NCBI GenBank assembly: GCA_031292255.1
Contig: JARLHN010000040.1
Coordinates: forward strand, 22,835 to 86,834
Length of the DNA: 64,000 bases
Source of the DNA: Oryzomonas sp.
GTDB lineage: Bacteria > Desulfobacterota > Desulfuromonadia > Geobacterales > Pseudopelobacteraceae
Direction of reading: 5' to 3'
In this document: positions 33,952-42,764 of the stretch, one piece after another
Layout: every line of letters begins with the position of its first letter
Numbering within the stretch: the stretch's first letter is position 1
Translations under genes and position numbers: made by a program
The notes under the pieces: model-generated
Told to the model about the DNA's origin: nothing
The model's database searches: none
Seen by the model: only the letters and a program-made list of their open reading frames with translations

Positions 33952-35757
33952 TCAGGTCTCCTCAGCTGCCGGAAGGGTCAGGATGACGGTCGTTCCCGCA
34001 CCGGGTGTCGAGTTGAATTTAAGCGTCCCGCCGTGCTCGTTGACGATCCCCGCCGATACAGAAAGACCGAGGCCGGTCCCTCCTGTTTCCCGTTTGGTGG
34101 TAAAGAACGGATCGGTAAGGCGCGGGATATGCTCGGAGGCGATCCCGATCCCTTCATCCGTTACGGTGAGCACCACGATCTTGGCATTACTGACGCGGAA
34201 GGTGGCCAATGCAATCCTGCACTCCGTATTGGGCAGCGCTTGGCAGGCGTTGAGCAGAAGGTTTACGACCACCTGCTCAATGCGCTGGGTGTTCCCGCGA
34301 ACCAGGGGGATGTCGGCGGCGTACTCCGCCGAAAAATTGACCGTTGCCTTGCGGATCGAACTTTCAACCAGGCGTACGGCCGTCTGGGCAACCTGGTTCA
34401 GATCGAAAAGGTCGCTGCCGGAGTTGTCGTCCTTGCGGGCGAAGTCCTTGAGTTCTTCGACGATGCGTTTGATACGCTTGGATCCCTCCAGCATCTCGTC
34501 CAGCATGTGGGGTACTTCGTTGCGCATCCGGGAGTAGGGCAGCCCGCCGAGCGGGAAATCCCCCGACACTTGGAAACGGGACTCAAGCACCTCCACCGCG
34601 TCCTGATAGACCTCCTTGAGGATCGGCATGTTGAGCAGGATCAGGCCGTTGGGGTTATTGATTTCATGGGCCACGCCGGAGACGAGGATGCCCAGGGAGG
34701 CCATCTTGTCGGCCTGGATGAGCTTGTCCTGGTGACGGCGGAGTTCTTCCAGGGCACGTTTACGCTCCGCAGCCTCGCGGGCCAGTTCCTGGGTCCGTAG
34801 CGCCACGCGCTTTTGGAGGGTCCTGGACCAGACGACCGTGGCAGCCAGTATGAGCAGGAGCAGGACCAGGGCCAGGGCGCCGTAGCGTACGGCCCGTTCC
34901 CAGGAAACCGGCGGCGGTTCCAGAGCCCCGAGCCATTTGTCGTAGATCTCCTGGTATTGGCCGGTCTTGTGAACGATGGCGAGCCCCTCACTGATGCGGG
35001 TCATCAACTCGTCATTCCCCTTTTTGACGCCATAGCAGTATTTCTGGGCTGCAATGCTGGTCGCCACCGGGGCGACATTCGTCAGGTGCAGTTCCCGGAT
35101 GAGATACATGCCGGGGAGAATGGCGACGACAGCGTAGTCGTGGGCGCCCGAAGCGAGAAGGCGCAGGGCGTCGGCCGGGGTGTCGGTAAAGTGCAGATCG
35201 CCGCTGAAACCGAGACTCTTCAGGGTGTCGTGCATGATCCCGTCGCGAAAGACGATGATCTCCCTGCCGCGCAATTCATCGATTGAACTGACCGGCGGGG
35301 TATCCTTGCGGGCAAAGATGGCGTGGTGAACAATGGTATGGGGAGGCGAGAAAGTGATGGACTGTAGACGCTCTTCAGAAAACGATATCCCTTGGAGAAC
35401 GTCGATCTCGCCATTCATGAGGGCCGTGCGCATCTCGGACCACGCACCGAAGCGGAACTCCACCTTCATGCCCATGACCTTGGCAATGGCCCGGGTGAGG
35501 TCAACGTTATACCCGGCCGGTTGGCCGTCCTTGTCAAGATACTCGTAGGGAGGGTAGGCGCGGTTGCCGCCGACGATGATGACCTTGTCACCGTGGTTCT
35601 TGCCTTGGTTGTTCGTGGCGCCGAAGGCAGGCAGCACCAGCAGGCACAGGCTAAGAGCGGCAAAGAGCGCCTGCCGGAGGCGGCCATGGGCAAGGCGGCG
35701 GTTGTTGTTCTGGCTGCCGTGTGGTTTCGTTGTCGGTTGTCCGTGCGTCGTGGTCAC
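33952..35757 (-). CDS. Sensor histidine kinase with periplasmic SBP_bac_3 domain
   Basis: 601 residues. An N-terminal membrane segment (about 28-46) is followed by a periplasmic solute-binding domain of type 3 (about 58-278: VIIVGGNRAYPPYEYLDKDGQPAGYNVDL in pieces, EIDVLQGISFSEER). A second membrane helix is at 291-311. The cytoplasmic kinase has H364 in the H-box HEINNP, N-box NACQAL and G boxes DEGIGIA and GGTGLGLS. DctB kinases normally carry PDC folds, so this sensor differs and may bind an amino acid or other small ligand. It starts at GTG with GGAG five bases upstream. Confidence 0.92.
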   Translation of the reverse strand: MTTTHGQPTTKPHGSQNNNRRLAHGRLRQALFAALSLCLLVLPAFGATNNQGKNHGDKVIIVGGNRAYPPYEYLDKDGQPAGYNVDLTRAIAKVMGMKVEFRFGAWSEMRTALMNGEIDVLQGISFSEERLQSITFSPPHTIVHHAIFARKDTPPVSSIDELRGREIIVFRDGIMHDTLKSLGFSGDLHFTDTPADALRLLASGAHDYAVVAILPGMYLIRELHLTNVAPVATSIAAQKYCYGVKKGNDELMTRISEGLAIVHKTGQYQEIYDKWLGALEPPPVSWERAVRYGALALVLLLLILAATVVWSRTLQKRVALRTQELAREAAERKRALEELRRHQDKLIQADKMASLGILVSGVAHEINNPNGLILLNMPILKEVYQDAVEVLESRFQVSGDFPLGGLPYSRMRNEVPHMLDEMLEGSKRIKRIVEELKDFARKDDNSGSDLFDLNQVAQTAVRLVESSIRKATVNFSAEYAADIPLVRGNTQRIEQVVVNLLLNACQALPNTECRIALATFRVSNAKIVVLTVTDEGIGIASEHIPRLTDPFFTTKRETGGTGLGLSVSAGIVNEHGGTLKFNSTPGAGTTVILTLPAAEET

Positions 35758-35924
35758 TAAGCTCCAATCCCTTGGTCAGCGGTAGAGCACCGCCGATCAG
35801 CGCTCCGCCCCTCAACATCGAATTTACAGCTTAGCAGAATACCACAGCAGCGTGACGGAAAGAAAGGGGGCAGATGTTACGCGTACTTACTCACCACATG
35901 AAGGCTTCGGATGAGAACCTGTTG

Positions 35925-35940
35925 GTTTCCGGATGGAAAC
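35925..35940. repeat. GTTTCC dyad repeat, copy 3
   Basis: GTTTCCGGATGGAAAC is identical to the core of the copy at 30567-30582. It ends four bases before the MFS gene stop, in the 186-bp gap between that gene and the kinase start. Confidence 0.6.
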
Positions 35941-35943
35941 GGC

Positions 35944-37152
35944 TTAACCTGCCTGGAGCCGTTCGCGTTGCGCCAGCTCGGGAAAAAAGCGCCTCCAGAG
36001 CAGGACGACCAGCAAGGTGCCGATACCGCCGATCAGTGCGGCCGGTACGGTCCCGAACCAGGCGGCGGTCACCCCCGACTCGAATTCTCCCAGCTCGTTG
36101 GAGGTGCCGATGAAAATGGCATTGACGGCGCTGACCCGCCCGCGCATTTCATCGGGGGTCTCCAACTGCACAAGCGTCGAGCGGATGACCACGCTCAACA
36201 TGTCGGACCAGCCGAGCACCACCAGCGCCGCGAACGACAGGGCAATCGACGTGGAAAGTGCAAAGGCGATGGTGGCAATGCCGAACCATGTTACCGCGGC
36301 GAACATGACCTTACCCACCCTGCGCTGCAAAGGCCGACGCGCCAGGTAGATGGATGCGGCAAACGCGCCGACCGCCGGCGCGGAACGCAGGAAGCCGAGC
36401 CCCCAGGGACCGGCGGAAAGGATATCCCGGGCATAGATCGGCAGCAAGGCGGTCGCGCCTCCGAGCAGCACCGCGAACAGGTCGAGGGATATTGCCCCCA
36501 GTACGACCCGGCGGCTGCGGATATAGGAGATGCCTGCAAAAACGAAGCCGAGGGAGACCGGTTCGCGGTTTCGGGAGATCGGCCGCTCGATCCTGACTGC
36601 CGCTATGGCGGCGGCCGACAGGAAAAAGAGCGAGCCGCTGACGGCGTATACCACTGCGGGGCCAGCAATGTAGAGGAAGCCGCCCATCATCGGGCCGATG
36701 ATGACGGCCGCCTGCCTGACCGATGCGTTCAGCGCCATTGCCCGGGGCAGGGTTTCCTGGTCCACCAGAGAGGGGACCAGGGTCTGGAGGGTGGTGAATT
36801 CAAAGGCGCGGGCAATGCCGATCAGGAAGATGAACGCCAGGATGGTCTCTTTGCCGGCCCATTGGGCGTGACTCCCCAGGCACAGGCCGAACAGCGCCGT
36901 TGCCTCGACGAATTGCGACAGGGATACGATCCTGCGACGGTCATGGCGGTCGGCAACGTGTCCCACCAGCAGCACCAGAGCCGCCGAGGGGATGAACTGC
37001 ACGAGTCCGACCAGGCCTAGGTCGAATGCGCGGTGTGTCAGGGAATATATCTGCCACCCCACGGCGACACCGGTTATCTGGTACGCGATGGTGGCTGCGG
37101 CGCGCGCCATCAGGAACAGGAGGAACGGTTTGTGGTGCAAGGGGGATGTCAT
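35944..37152 (-). CDS. MFS exporter, EntS-like (MFS_3 group)
   Basis: 402 residues with about ten to twelve membrane helices. The N-terminal ATIAYQITGVAVGWQIY and the motif-A loop GHVADRHDRRRIV, plus FTTLQTLVPSLV and VVIRSTLVQLETPDEMRGRVSAVNAIF, place it with EntS-like exporters. EntS exports enterobactin; no siderophore genes are nearby, so the substrate is unknown. It is on the same strand as the two-component genes but 186 bp upstream of them. Confidence 0.85.
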   Translation of the reverse strand: MTSPLHHKPFLLFLMARAAATIAYQITGVAVGWQIYSLTHRAFDLGLVGLVQFIPSAALVLLVGHVADRHDRRRIVSLSQFVEATALFGLCLGSHAQWAGKETILAFIFLIGIARAFEFTTLQTLVPSLVDQETLPRAMALNASVRQAAVIIGPMMGGFLYIAGPAVVYAVSGSLFFLSAAAIAAVRIERPISRNREPVSLGFVFAGISYIRSRRVVLGAISLDLFAVLLGGATALLPIYARDILSAGPWGLGFLRSAPAVGAFAASIYLARRPLQRRVGKVMFAAVTWFGIATIAFALSTSIALSFAALVVLGWSDMLSVVIRSTLVQLETPDEMRGRVSAVNAIFIGTSNELGEFESGVTAAWFGTVPAALIGGIGTLLVVLLWRRFFPELAQRERLQAG

Positions 37153-37345
37153 TTCAATGGCCTCGGCAGGGCTCGCGCGGGAGCTTTGCTCCGCCTGTGG
37201 AATATCCGGGTTAACGATTCAGGTGCTGTCGGCGTTTATCCGGGTCACTATAGTTGCGATGCGCCGCCGGGTCAAGCGGGGCAAGGGTCTCATGTCGTCA
37301 TGTTACCGAGCGGAGGTCAGGATTCGGTGCAGATGGACAAGCCGT

Positions 37346-37374
37346 TTGACACGCAATACGGAAAAAGTTTAAAC
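37346..37374 (+). promoter_or_regulatory. Sigma-70-like promoter before the VKOR-DsbA gene
   Basis: TTGACA, 17 bases, TTAAAC. It lies 118 bp upstream of the ATG at 37492 in the 339-bp gap to the divergent MFS gene. Confidence 0.4.
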
Positions 37375-37491
37375 TCACATTTTAACATCCCCGTGCTATA
37401 GTACGATCAGCGGCCCATGGTACGTGAATCGATCCGTTTCGATAGCGAACTGCGATTTCATGAACATCTTTCAGATAACAAAGGTTGCGTG

Positions 37492-38520
37492 ATGTCATCA
37501 ACACCCCGCTGTACAGGCAAGGCGATAGCCGGTGTCGTGCTCTGGCTGGCGCTTCTGGCAGGCCTGACCCTTTCCGTTCTTTCCGGCCTCAAGATATGCA
37601 CGTCCCTGTGCAGCGAAACCGCTAAATATTCGATCTTTGGCATGGATTTCGGCTGGTTCGGCTGCGCCTTCTTCGGACTGCTGATCCTGGTGTCGGTTGT
37701 GCGCGAACGCGTCCCGTGTGCCGGAGCCCTGTTGCTCTATGGGGTCAGCGCGGCGCTCGGCGCCGAGTTGCGGCTGATATGGATCCAGAAGTATGTTATC
37801 GGCAGTTGGTGCCCGGTCTGCCTCGGCATCGCGGCAGTGGTGGCCACGGCATTTCTTGCTCTCTTATACCAATTAACGGCTACACGAACGGCATCAGGAG
37901 GAACCATGAAAACAAGATTCGCCCATATCGCGGTAATGATCCTCGCACTTCTGGTCGGCCTCGGGGCTGCCCTGGCAGGCGTTCAGAAGGAGGCAGAGGC
38001 GGCCGGACCCGATATCTACCTCGGCAAGCGTCAAAGCGACACTACGGTGTACTTTGTCAGCGATTGGTTCTGTCCCGTCTGCCGCAAGGTGGAACCTGAT
38101 TTAGAGAAGGTTTTTCCGGAGCTCTCCGCAACGGCGCGAGTAGCATTCGTCGATATGCCGATTCATGCGGACACCTCCAACATTACCCCCTACAACCTGC
38201 AATTCATGATCTATGACAAGGATAAATACATGCGCCTGCGCCATGTGCTGGACGAACTTTCCCGCACCACGAACAACCCGACCCCGGAGCAGGTCAAGGC
38301 GGCAGTGGCTCCCCTGGGTATTGCCCTTCGGCCGCTTAACTTCGTGGAACTGATGAACGGCGTCAAGCTCTTTGAAACCCTTTTTCGGGGTTTTGGTGTC
38401 AAAGCTACCCCCACGGTGGTGATTGACAACCCCAGAACCAAAAAGCGGAAGCTTTTGGTCGGCAGCCACGAGATAAACAGAAACGCCATTAAAGAGGCTA
38501 TTGCAGAGGTTGGTAGATAG
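37492..38520 (+). CDS. VKOR-thioredoxin (DsbA-like) fusion for disulfide formation
   Basis: 342 residues. The N-terminal membrane domain (1-135, four helices) is a vitamin K epoxide reductase homologue: loop cysteines C36 and C40 and the quinone-side pair C107-P-V-C110. A further signal-like helix (143-163) leads to a periplasmic thioredoxin-fold domain with C194-P-V-C197 in DWFCPVCRK. VKOR homologues re-oxidise DsbA-like partners, replacing DsbB. The ATG at 37492 follows AAAGG. A perfect AGGAGG (37896-37901) precedes the in-frame internal Met codon at 37906, so a free DsbA-like protein of 204 residues may also be made. Confidence 0.88.
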   Translation: MSSTPRCTGKAIAGVVLWLALLAGLTLSVLSGLKICTSLCSETAKYSIFGMDFGWFGCAFFGLLILVSVVRERVPCAGALLLYGVSAALGAELRLIWIQKYVIGSWCPVCLGIAAVVATAFLALLYQLTATRTASGGTMKTRFAHIAVMILALLVGLGAALAGVQKEAEAAGPDIYLGKRQSDTTVYFVSDWFCPVCRKVEPDLEKVFPELSATARVAFVDMPIHADTSNITPYNLQFMIYDKDKYMRLRHVLDELSRTTNNPTPEQVKAAVAPLGIALRPLNFVELMNGVKLFETLFRGFGVKATPTVVIDNPRTKKRKLLVGSHEINRNAIKEAIAEVGR

Positions 38521-38568
38521 GCTGCCGAGGCGGCATCCGTATGAATTCTGTTCAAACCAACCTTTCAC

Positions 38569-38603
38569 CGCCGGATTCCATGATGTTGTCCGGCGTTTTT
38601 TTT
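38569..38603 (+). terminator. Rho-independent terminator
   Basis: CGCCGGA pairs with TCCGGCG across a 13-base loop, followed by eight T residues. It lies 48 bp after the VKOR-DsbA stop. Confidence 0.85.
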
Positions 38604-38696
38604 GCCGCGGTTGACATTGATTCCAATAGATGCTTATCGATATGTTTGAAGGCGATGAGGCTGCCCGCTTTGCGCAGATGTGGATAGAGGTGGCGG

Positions 38697-39530
38697 ATGA
38701 ACTATCGAATCACGGTCCTGTGTGAAAATTCAGTCGGCCCCATCTCCGGCACCTTGGGAGAACACGGATTTGCCGCCCTGATCGAACCGTCCGAAGGGGA
38801 TGCCATCCTGTTCGATACCGGGCAGGGGCTTACCTTGCTGCATAATGCCCGCCGGATGAATAAAAACCTCTCCGCGGTCGGTGCCGTCGCTATCTCCCAC
38901 GGTCACTTCGACCACGCAGGCGGCCTGCTGCCCTACCTGCAGGAGTACGGCTCCCGCCGGGTGTACGGACACCCCGGCATCTTCAGCCACCGCTACCGGG
39001 TAAAAGACACCGGGGAGTGCTTCTCCATCGGCATACCCCATGCCAGGGAGACGCTGGAAAGCGCCGGCGCGGTATTCGATCTCTCGCCGGCATTCCGGCA
39101 ACTGGCGCCCGGCGTCTACCTGTCCGGCGAGGTTCCGCGTGCCACCGCGTTCGAGAACGGTGACCAGGGATTATACCGTGATTGCACCGGGCAGGAGTTG
39201 GACCCCACGGTGGACGATCAGTCGCTGGTGCTGGAAACCGACAAGGGGCTGGTGATCCTCTTGGGATGCTGCCATGCCGGATTGATCAACACGCTGGAGC
39301 ATATCGCCTGCACGACGGGCCGCCGTGACGTGTGCGCCCTGATCGGCGGGACCCACCTGGCCTTTTGCAGCCAGGAGCAAATGGAAAAGACGATTCAGGC
39401 GATCAAGGGCTGGGGGGTCAGCAAGATAGCTGCCGGACATTGCACCGGATTTGCCGCCTCGGCACGCCTGTTCCGTGAGTTGCCGCGTGAATTCCAGGTT
39501 GCATCGGTAGGGTATACGCTTGAGGTGTGA
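38697..39530 (+). CDS. Metallo-beta-lactamase-fold hydrolase
   Basis: 277 residues. The zinc motif HxHxDH is ISHGHFDHAGG with H68, H70, D72 and H73; further ligands are likely in LLGCCHAGLINTL and IGGTHLAF. The arrangement resembles the group annotated as 7,8-dihydropterin-6-methyl-4-aminobenzene-5'-phosphate synthase-like, common in anaerobes, but no reaction can be assigned. GAGGTGG lies close before the ATG. The next gene is a methyltransferase 53 bp downstream. Confidence 0.85.
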   Translation: MNYRITVLCENSVGPISGTLGEHGFAALIEPSEGDAILFDTGQGLTLLHNARRMNKNLSAVGAVAISHGHFDHAGGLLPYLQEYGSRRVYGHPGIFSHRYRVKDTGECFSIGIPHARETLESAGAVFDLSPAFRQLAPGVYLSGEVPRATAFENGDQGLYRDCTGQELDPTVDDQSLVLETDKGLVILLGCCHAGLINTLEHIACTTGRRDVCALIGGTHLAFCSQEQMEKTIQAIKGWGVSKIAAGHCTGFAASARLFRELPREFQVASVGYTLEV

Positions 39531-39583
39531 ACATTGGAAGGCACCGTTATGCAGGCCATATCAACCAATGAGGGGAGAGTCGG

Positions 39584-40195
39584 ATGGAACGGAAGGATTT
39601 TGATGCCGCTGCCTTGACGTGGGATGAAGAACCGCGGCGGGTTCAACTGGCAGCCGACATTGCGGCAGCCATAAAAGAATCGGTCCCGCTTTCAGCGGAC
39701 TGGGACGGCATGGACTACGGTTGCGGCACCGGGCTGCTGACCCTGGATCTGGCGCCTGCCCTGCGAAGCATCGTCGGCATGGACAGTTCCCAGGGAATGG
39801 TGGACCGTCTGAACGCCAAATGCGCCGCATCGGGCATCCACAACACGCGCGCTGTGCGCTGCGACCTGGAACAGGGGGGGATGTCGGCAGGGCCTTTTCA
39901 CCTTGTTGCCAGCGCCATGACCCTGCACCATATCCAGGAGACCGTCCCGTTCCTGACCTCGCTGCGCGGGCTGCTGCACCCCGGCGGCTGGATTGCCCTT
40001 GCCGACCTGGAAAACGAGGACGGCAGTTTTCACGATGATCAGACCGGCGTATTCCATCATGGTTTCAGCCGGGAAGAGCTGGAGATGTTTTTCGCCCGCG
40101 CAGGCTTCAGCTCCATCGCCGTCCGGAACGTGACCGCCGTGCGCAAGCACGATCAGCTCTACCCGATTCTGCTTGCCGTGGCCGTGCGTCCCTGA
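39584..40195 (+). CDS. Class I SAM-dependent methyltransferase
   Basis: 203 residues. Motif I is MDYGCGTGLLTLDLA (about 45-59) and the acidic end of strand 2 is VGMDSSQGMVDRL; FHLVASAMTLHHIQETVPFL is motif IV. The pattern is that of the UbiE/Methyltransf_11 group. The substrate is unknown. GGGGAGAG precedes the ATG. It probably forms an operon with the MBL-fold gene. Confidence 0.85.
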   Translation: MERKDFDAAALTWDEEPRRVQLAADIAAAIKESVPLSADWDGMDYGCGTGLLTLDLAPALRSIVGMDSSQGMVDRLNAKCAASGIHNTRAVRCDLEQGGMSAGPFHLVASAMTLHHIQETVPFLTSLRGLLHPGGWIALADLENEDGSFHDDQTGVFHHGFSREELEMFFARAGFSSIAVRNVTAVRKHDQLYPILLAVAVRP

Positions 40196-40316
40196 GCCAT
40201 TTCCGCCGTGTCTCCGCCGTAGCGGAGGATGCACGGCAATGCCGATATGATCCTGCATGGGCGGCGTTGGACTCCGGCCGCTCCGCCGTACAGGCGTCGC
40301 GGATTCAGACAGTGCT

Positions 40317-41876
40317 CTATTGAGTGCGTTCGGCAAGCGCCTTTTCGACGAACTGCTTCACGTCCCGGTTCAACTCCCCGCGTGAGGTACTGTCCAGATA
40401 GACCATATGCCCGGCGCGGTAGCGGCGGATGGAGATGCTTTTCTGAAGCGCCGGCGTCAAGCCGAGGTGGTTGAGCGTGTAGATGCTGGAGAAGTGGGGG
40501 GTGGCCAGGTCGAAGAGCCCCATGGCCACGAAGAGCTTCATGTAGGGGTTCTTGGCAAAACTGTTGCGCAGGTTATCACTTGTGTCGGCGTAGCTGTTCT
40601 TCGCCTCCCAGTCCCAGTGACCGATGCCGCCGCCCAGGACAAAATATTCCAGGTCGGATTTGTAGCCGAGTTCCGTGCGGATGTAATGGTTGAAAGCGTC
40701 GGTATAGGGCGGCCGGATAGTGGTGACGGTGGGATCGAACCCGTGATGGTTTGACGGCTCCAGGTCCGGGGCCGTGAAGCGGCTGTCCATGAAGCCGACC
40801 ATCTGCTGCCGGTCGCGGAGAAGCTCCCTGACAAAGCTCCTGCTGTCGATACGCAGGTTGTTGTTGGCGATGAAGGCTGCATCCAGACCGGTGAATTCAG
40901 CCAGTTTGCCGGCAACCTCCCGGCGTTTCGCGGCCGGCAGGCTATCGCCCTGGACAAGGGCAGCCGTGTATTCCGTTGCAGCCCACGACTCCGCCTGGGC
41001 CAGCGTCTTGTCAAGGTCGGCCTGGAACTGGGGCGCCAGTTTGCCGTGATACCAGGCGGTTGCGGTATAACTGGGGAGGAACAGGGCGTAGGGCAGGTCA
41101 TTGCCATTGTCGAAGCCAAGGGTCTGCAAGTTCATGACGGAGGAGATCAGTACGATGCCGTTGAGCGCTATGCCGTGCTCAAGCAGGTATTCGGACAGAC
41201 CAGCGGCGCGAAAGGCGCCGTAGCTCTCGCCCGCCAGAAACAGCGGTCCGCCCCAGCGTTCGTAACGTCCCAGATAGAGCCTGATAAACCGGCCCATCGA
41301 GTCCACATCACCATCGACAGCGGTGAATTTTTTCGTCAGATCCGCCTTGGTTGCCCGGCTGTAGCCGGTGCCGACAGGATCGATGAACACCAGGTCGGCC
41401 CACTCCAGCCAGGTTGTGTCGTTATCCTCAAGGCTAAAGGGGGGCGGGGGCATCCTGCCGTCGGGCAGCATGCGCACGATGCGGGGGCCGACGGCGCCGA
41501 GGTGCAGCCAGACCGCCGCCGCGCCGGGACCGCCGTTGAAGATGAACAGGAGAGGCCGTTTCACATCGCGGGAGGGGTTGGAAGCGGTGTAGGCGACAAA
41601 AAAGACCTGGGCCTCGGTTTCGCCGGCATCGTTTTGTATCGGCAGTTTTCCTGCGGTTACCGTATAGGCCAGTTCCTTCCCCTTGATGGCGATGGCGTGG
41701 CGGGTCACGACCGGTGTTTCCACGGCCGCGGCCGAATCCTTTTTATCCTTCTCCGCACTTTTCTCGTCGTCACGGGGGGGGTGGGCGATGTTTGTCGTGG
41801 TTTCCGCCCTGGACAGGCATGGGTGATGGAATTCACCCGCCAGCAAGAGAACCGTCAACAGCAGGGATATGAACAA
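40317..41876 (-). CDS. S10-family serine carboxypeptidase-like exported protein
   Basis: 519 residues with a signal peptide (FISLLLTVLLLAGEF). The alpha/beta-hydrolase core carries the oxyanion segment FIFNGGPGAAAVWLHLGAVGPR, nucleophile S218 in LAGESYGAF, and later the acid and base in GLFDLATPHF and GHMVYLD. These fit the S10 triad Ser-Asp-His. S10 enzymes remove C-terminal residues, best at low pH; bacterial members are less studied. It is divergent from the selenoprotein gene. Confidence 0.88.
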   Translation of the reverse strand: MFISLLLTVLLLAGEFHHPCLSRAETTTNIAHPPRDDEKSAEKDKKDSAAAVETPVVTRHAIAIKGKELAYTVTAGKLPIQNDAGETEAQVFFVAYTASNPSRDVKRPLLFIFNGGPGAAAVWLHLGAVGPRIVRMLPDGRMPPPPFSLEDNDTTWLEWADLVFIDPVGTGYSRATKADLTKKFTAVDGDVDSMGRFIRLYLGRYERWGGPLFLAGESYGAFRAAGLSEYLLEHGIALNGIVLISSVMNLQTLGFDNGNDLPYALFLPSYTATAWYHGKLAPQFQADLDKTLAQAESWAATEYTAALVQGDSLPAAKRREVAGKLAEFTGLDAAFIANNNLRIDSRSFVRELLRDRQQMVGFMDSRFTAPDLEPSNHHGFDPTVTTIRPPYTDAFNHYIRTELGYKSDLEYFVLGGGIGHWDWEAKNSYADTSDNLRNSFAKNPYMKLFVAMGLFDLATPHFSSIYTLNHLGLTPALQKSISIRRYRAGHMVYLDSTSRGELNRDVKQFVEKALAERTQ

Positions 41877-42143
41877 GGGATGTCACCTCCGGAGTCAGGC
41901 GCTTGGACTGCAATTCATGAAGAGATTATACTTTAATCCCCTATGCTGTCCACAACCATCACATCGGTTCGTGGCGAAGAACAGGGCCGACCGGGCGTCC
42001 GGCCGGTGATGATGTGGTCTATTTGGCGCTGTTGGAAGTTTGCAAGATGCATATGAACTTGAATATATGAGGTGGGGGCGGATGATGCCGGTTCGGCATT
42101 ATCCCGAACGTCCAATCACGAGATTGCAGCACAGGGGATCGGG

Positions 42144-42686
42144 ATGAAAGATCTGACAGGCAAACCGGCGCTTCCTTTTGACCTTCATGAAAGCAGGGGG
42201 CGGCGTTACCGCCTTATGGACTTCGCGGGAAGCTGGCTCTTGTTGGTTTTCCACCGCCATCTCGGCTGACTGCCGTGTCGCGCTCACATCACGCAGTTGC
42301 GTGATCATGCAGATGAGTTGAAAGACAGAGGTGTGGCCGTTGTGGTGGTCACCTTCGAGAATGATTTTTTCGCCCGCTCCTATGTGGAGGAAACCTCCTT
42401 GGCCTGGCCGCTTCTCGTAGATGTGACCCGTGAAACCTATAAGAGCTATGGCATGCTCTCGGCGTCCTTCTGGGATGTTTGGGGGCCGAAGACGTGGTGG
42501 GCCTATCTGAAATACCTGGCCAAAGGGTACAAGCTCAAGAAATCAGGGGGCGATATATTCCAGCGTGGCGGTGATGTGTTGATAGACCCGGAGGGGATTG
42601 TCCGCCTGCATCATGTCGGGACCGGGCCGGCCGATCGTCCTGCTATTGAAGTTATTTTGCATAAGATCAGCGACGCCAAGGGCTAA
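42144..42686 (+). CDS. Peroxiredoxin-like selenoprotein with in-frame UGA (Sec42)
   Basis: The frame from ATG 42144 meets TGA at 42267-42269 and then stays open to 42686, giving 180 residues if UGA is read as selenocysteine. The product is a thioredoxin-fold AhpC/TSA-like protein: GKPALPFDLHESRG, then LLLVFHRHLG-U-LPC with Sec42 and Cys45 in a UxxC redox motif exactly where the peroxidatic residue belongs, then ITQLRDHADELKDRGVAVVVVTFE and VLIDPEGIVRLHHVG. A SECIS-like hairpin follows the UGA. GGGGATCGGG precedes the ATG. The alternative, a nonsense mutation, is less likely because both sides are intact. Standard gene callers would split or truncate it. Confidence 0.85.
42288..42305 (+). promoter_or_regulatory. 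Bacterial SECIS-like hairpin for the UGA codon
   Basis: ATCACGC-AGTT-GCGTGAT forms a perfect 7-bp stem with a 4-base loop holding G at its second position. The stem begins 18 nt and the loop 25 nt after the UGA. Known bacterial SECIS elements have a small G-containing apical loop about 16-37 nt after the UGA, which SelB binds. It lies inside the coding sequence. Confidence 0.75.
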
Positions 42687-42764
42687 CCGCCCTATGGCGC
42701 CGCTTTCAAAATTGGATAGCCATCCTCCGTGACAGCGCAGGGGGCGGCTGAGGCGAAATGTGCC

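Noticed and set aside
32867-34537. 556-codon open frame on the plus strand
   Set aside because: Antisense to the response regulator and kinase, both complete. No ribosome site and no family likeness.
42072-42269. Two separate short ORFs or a frameshifted peroxiredoxin
   Set aside because: No frameshift is needed: both halves are in one frame interrupted only by TGA, which fits selenocysteine better.
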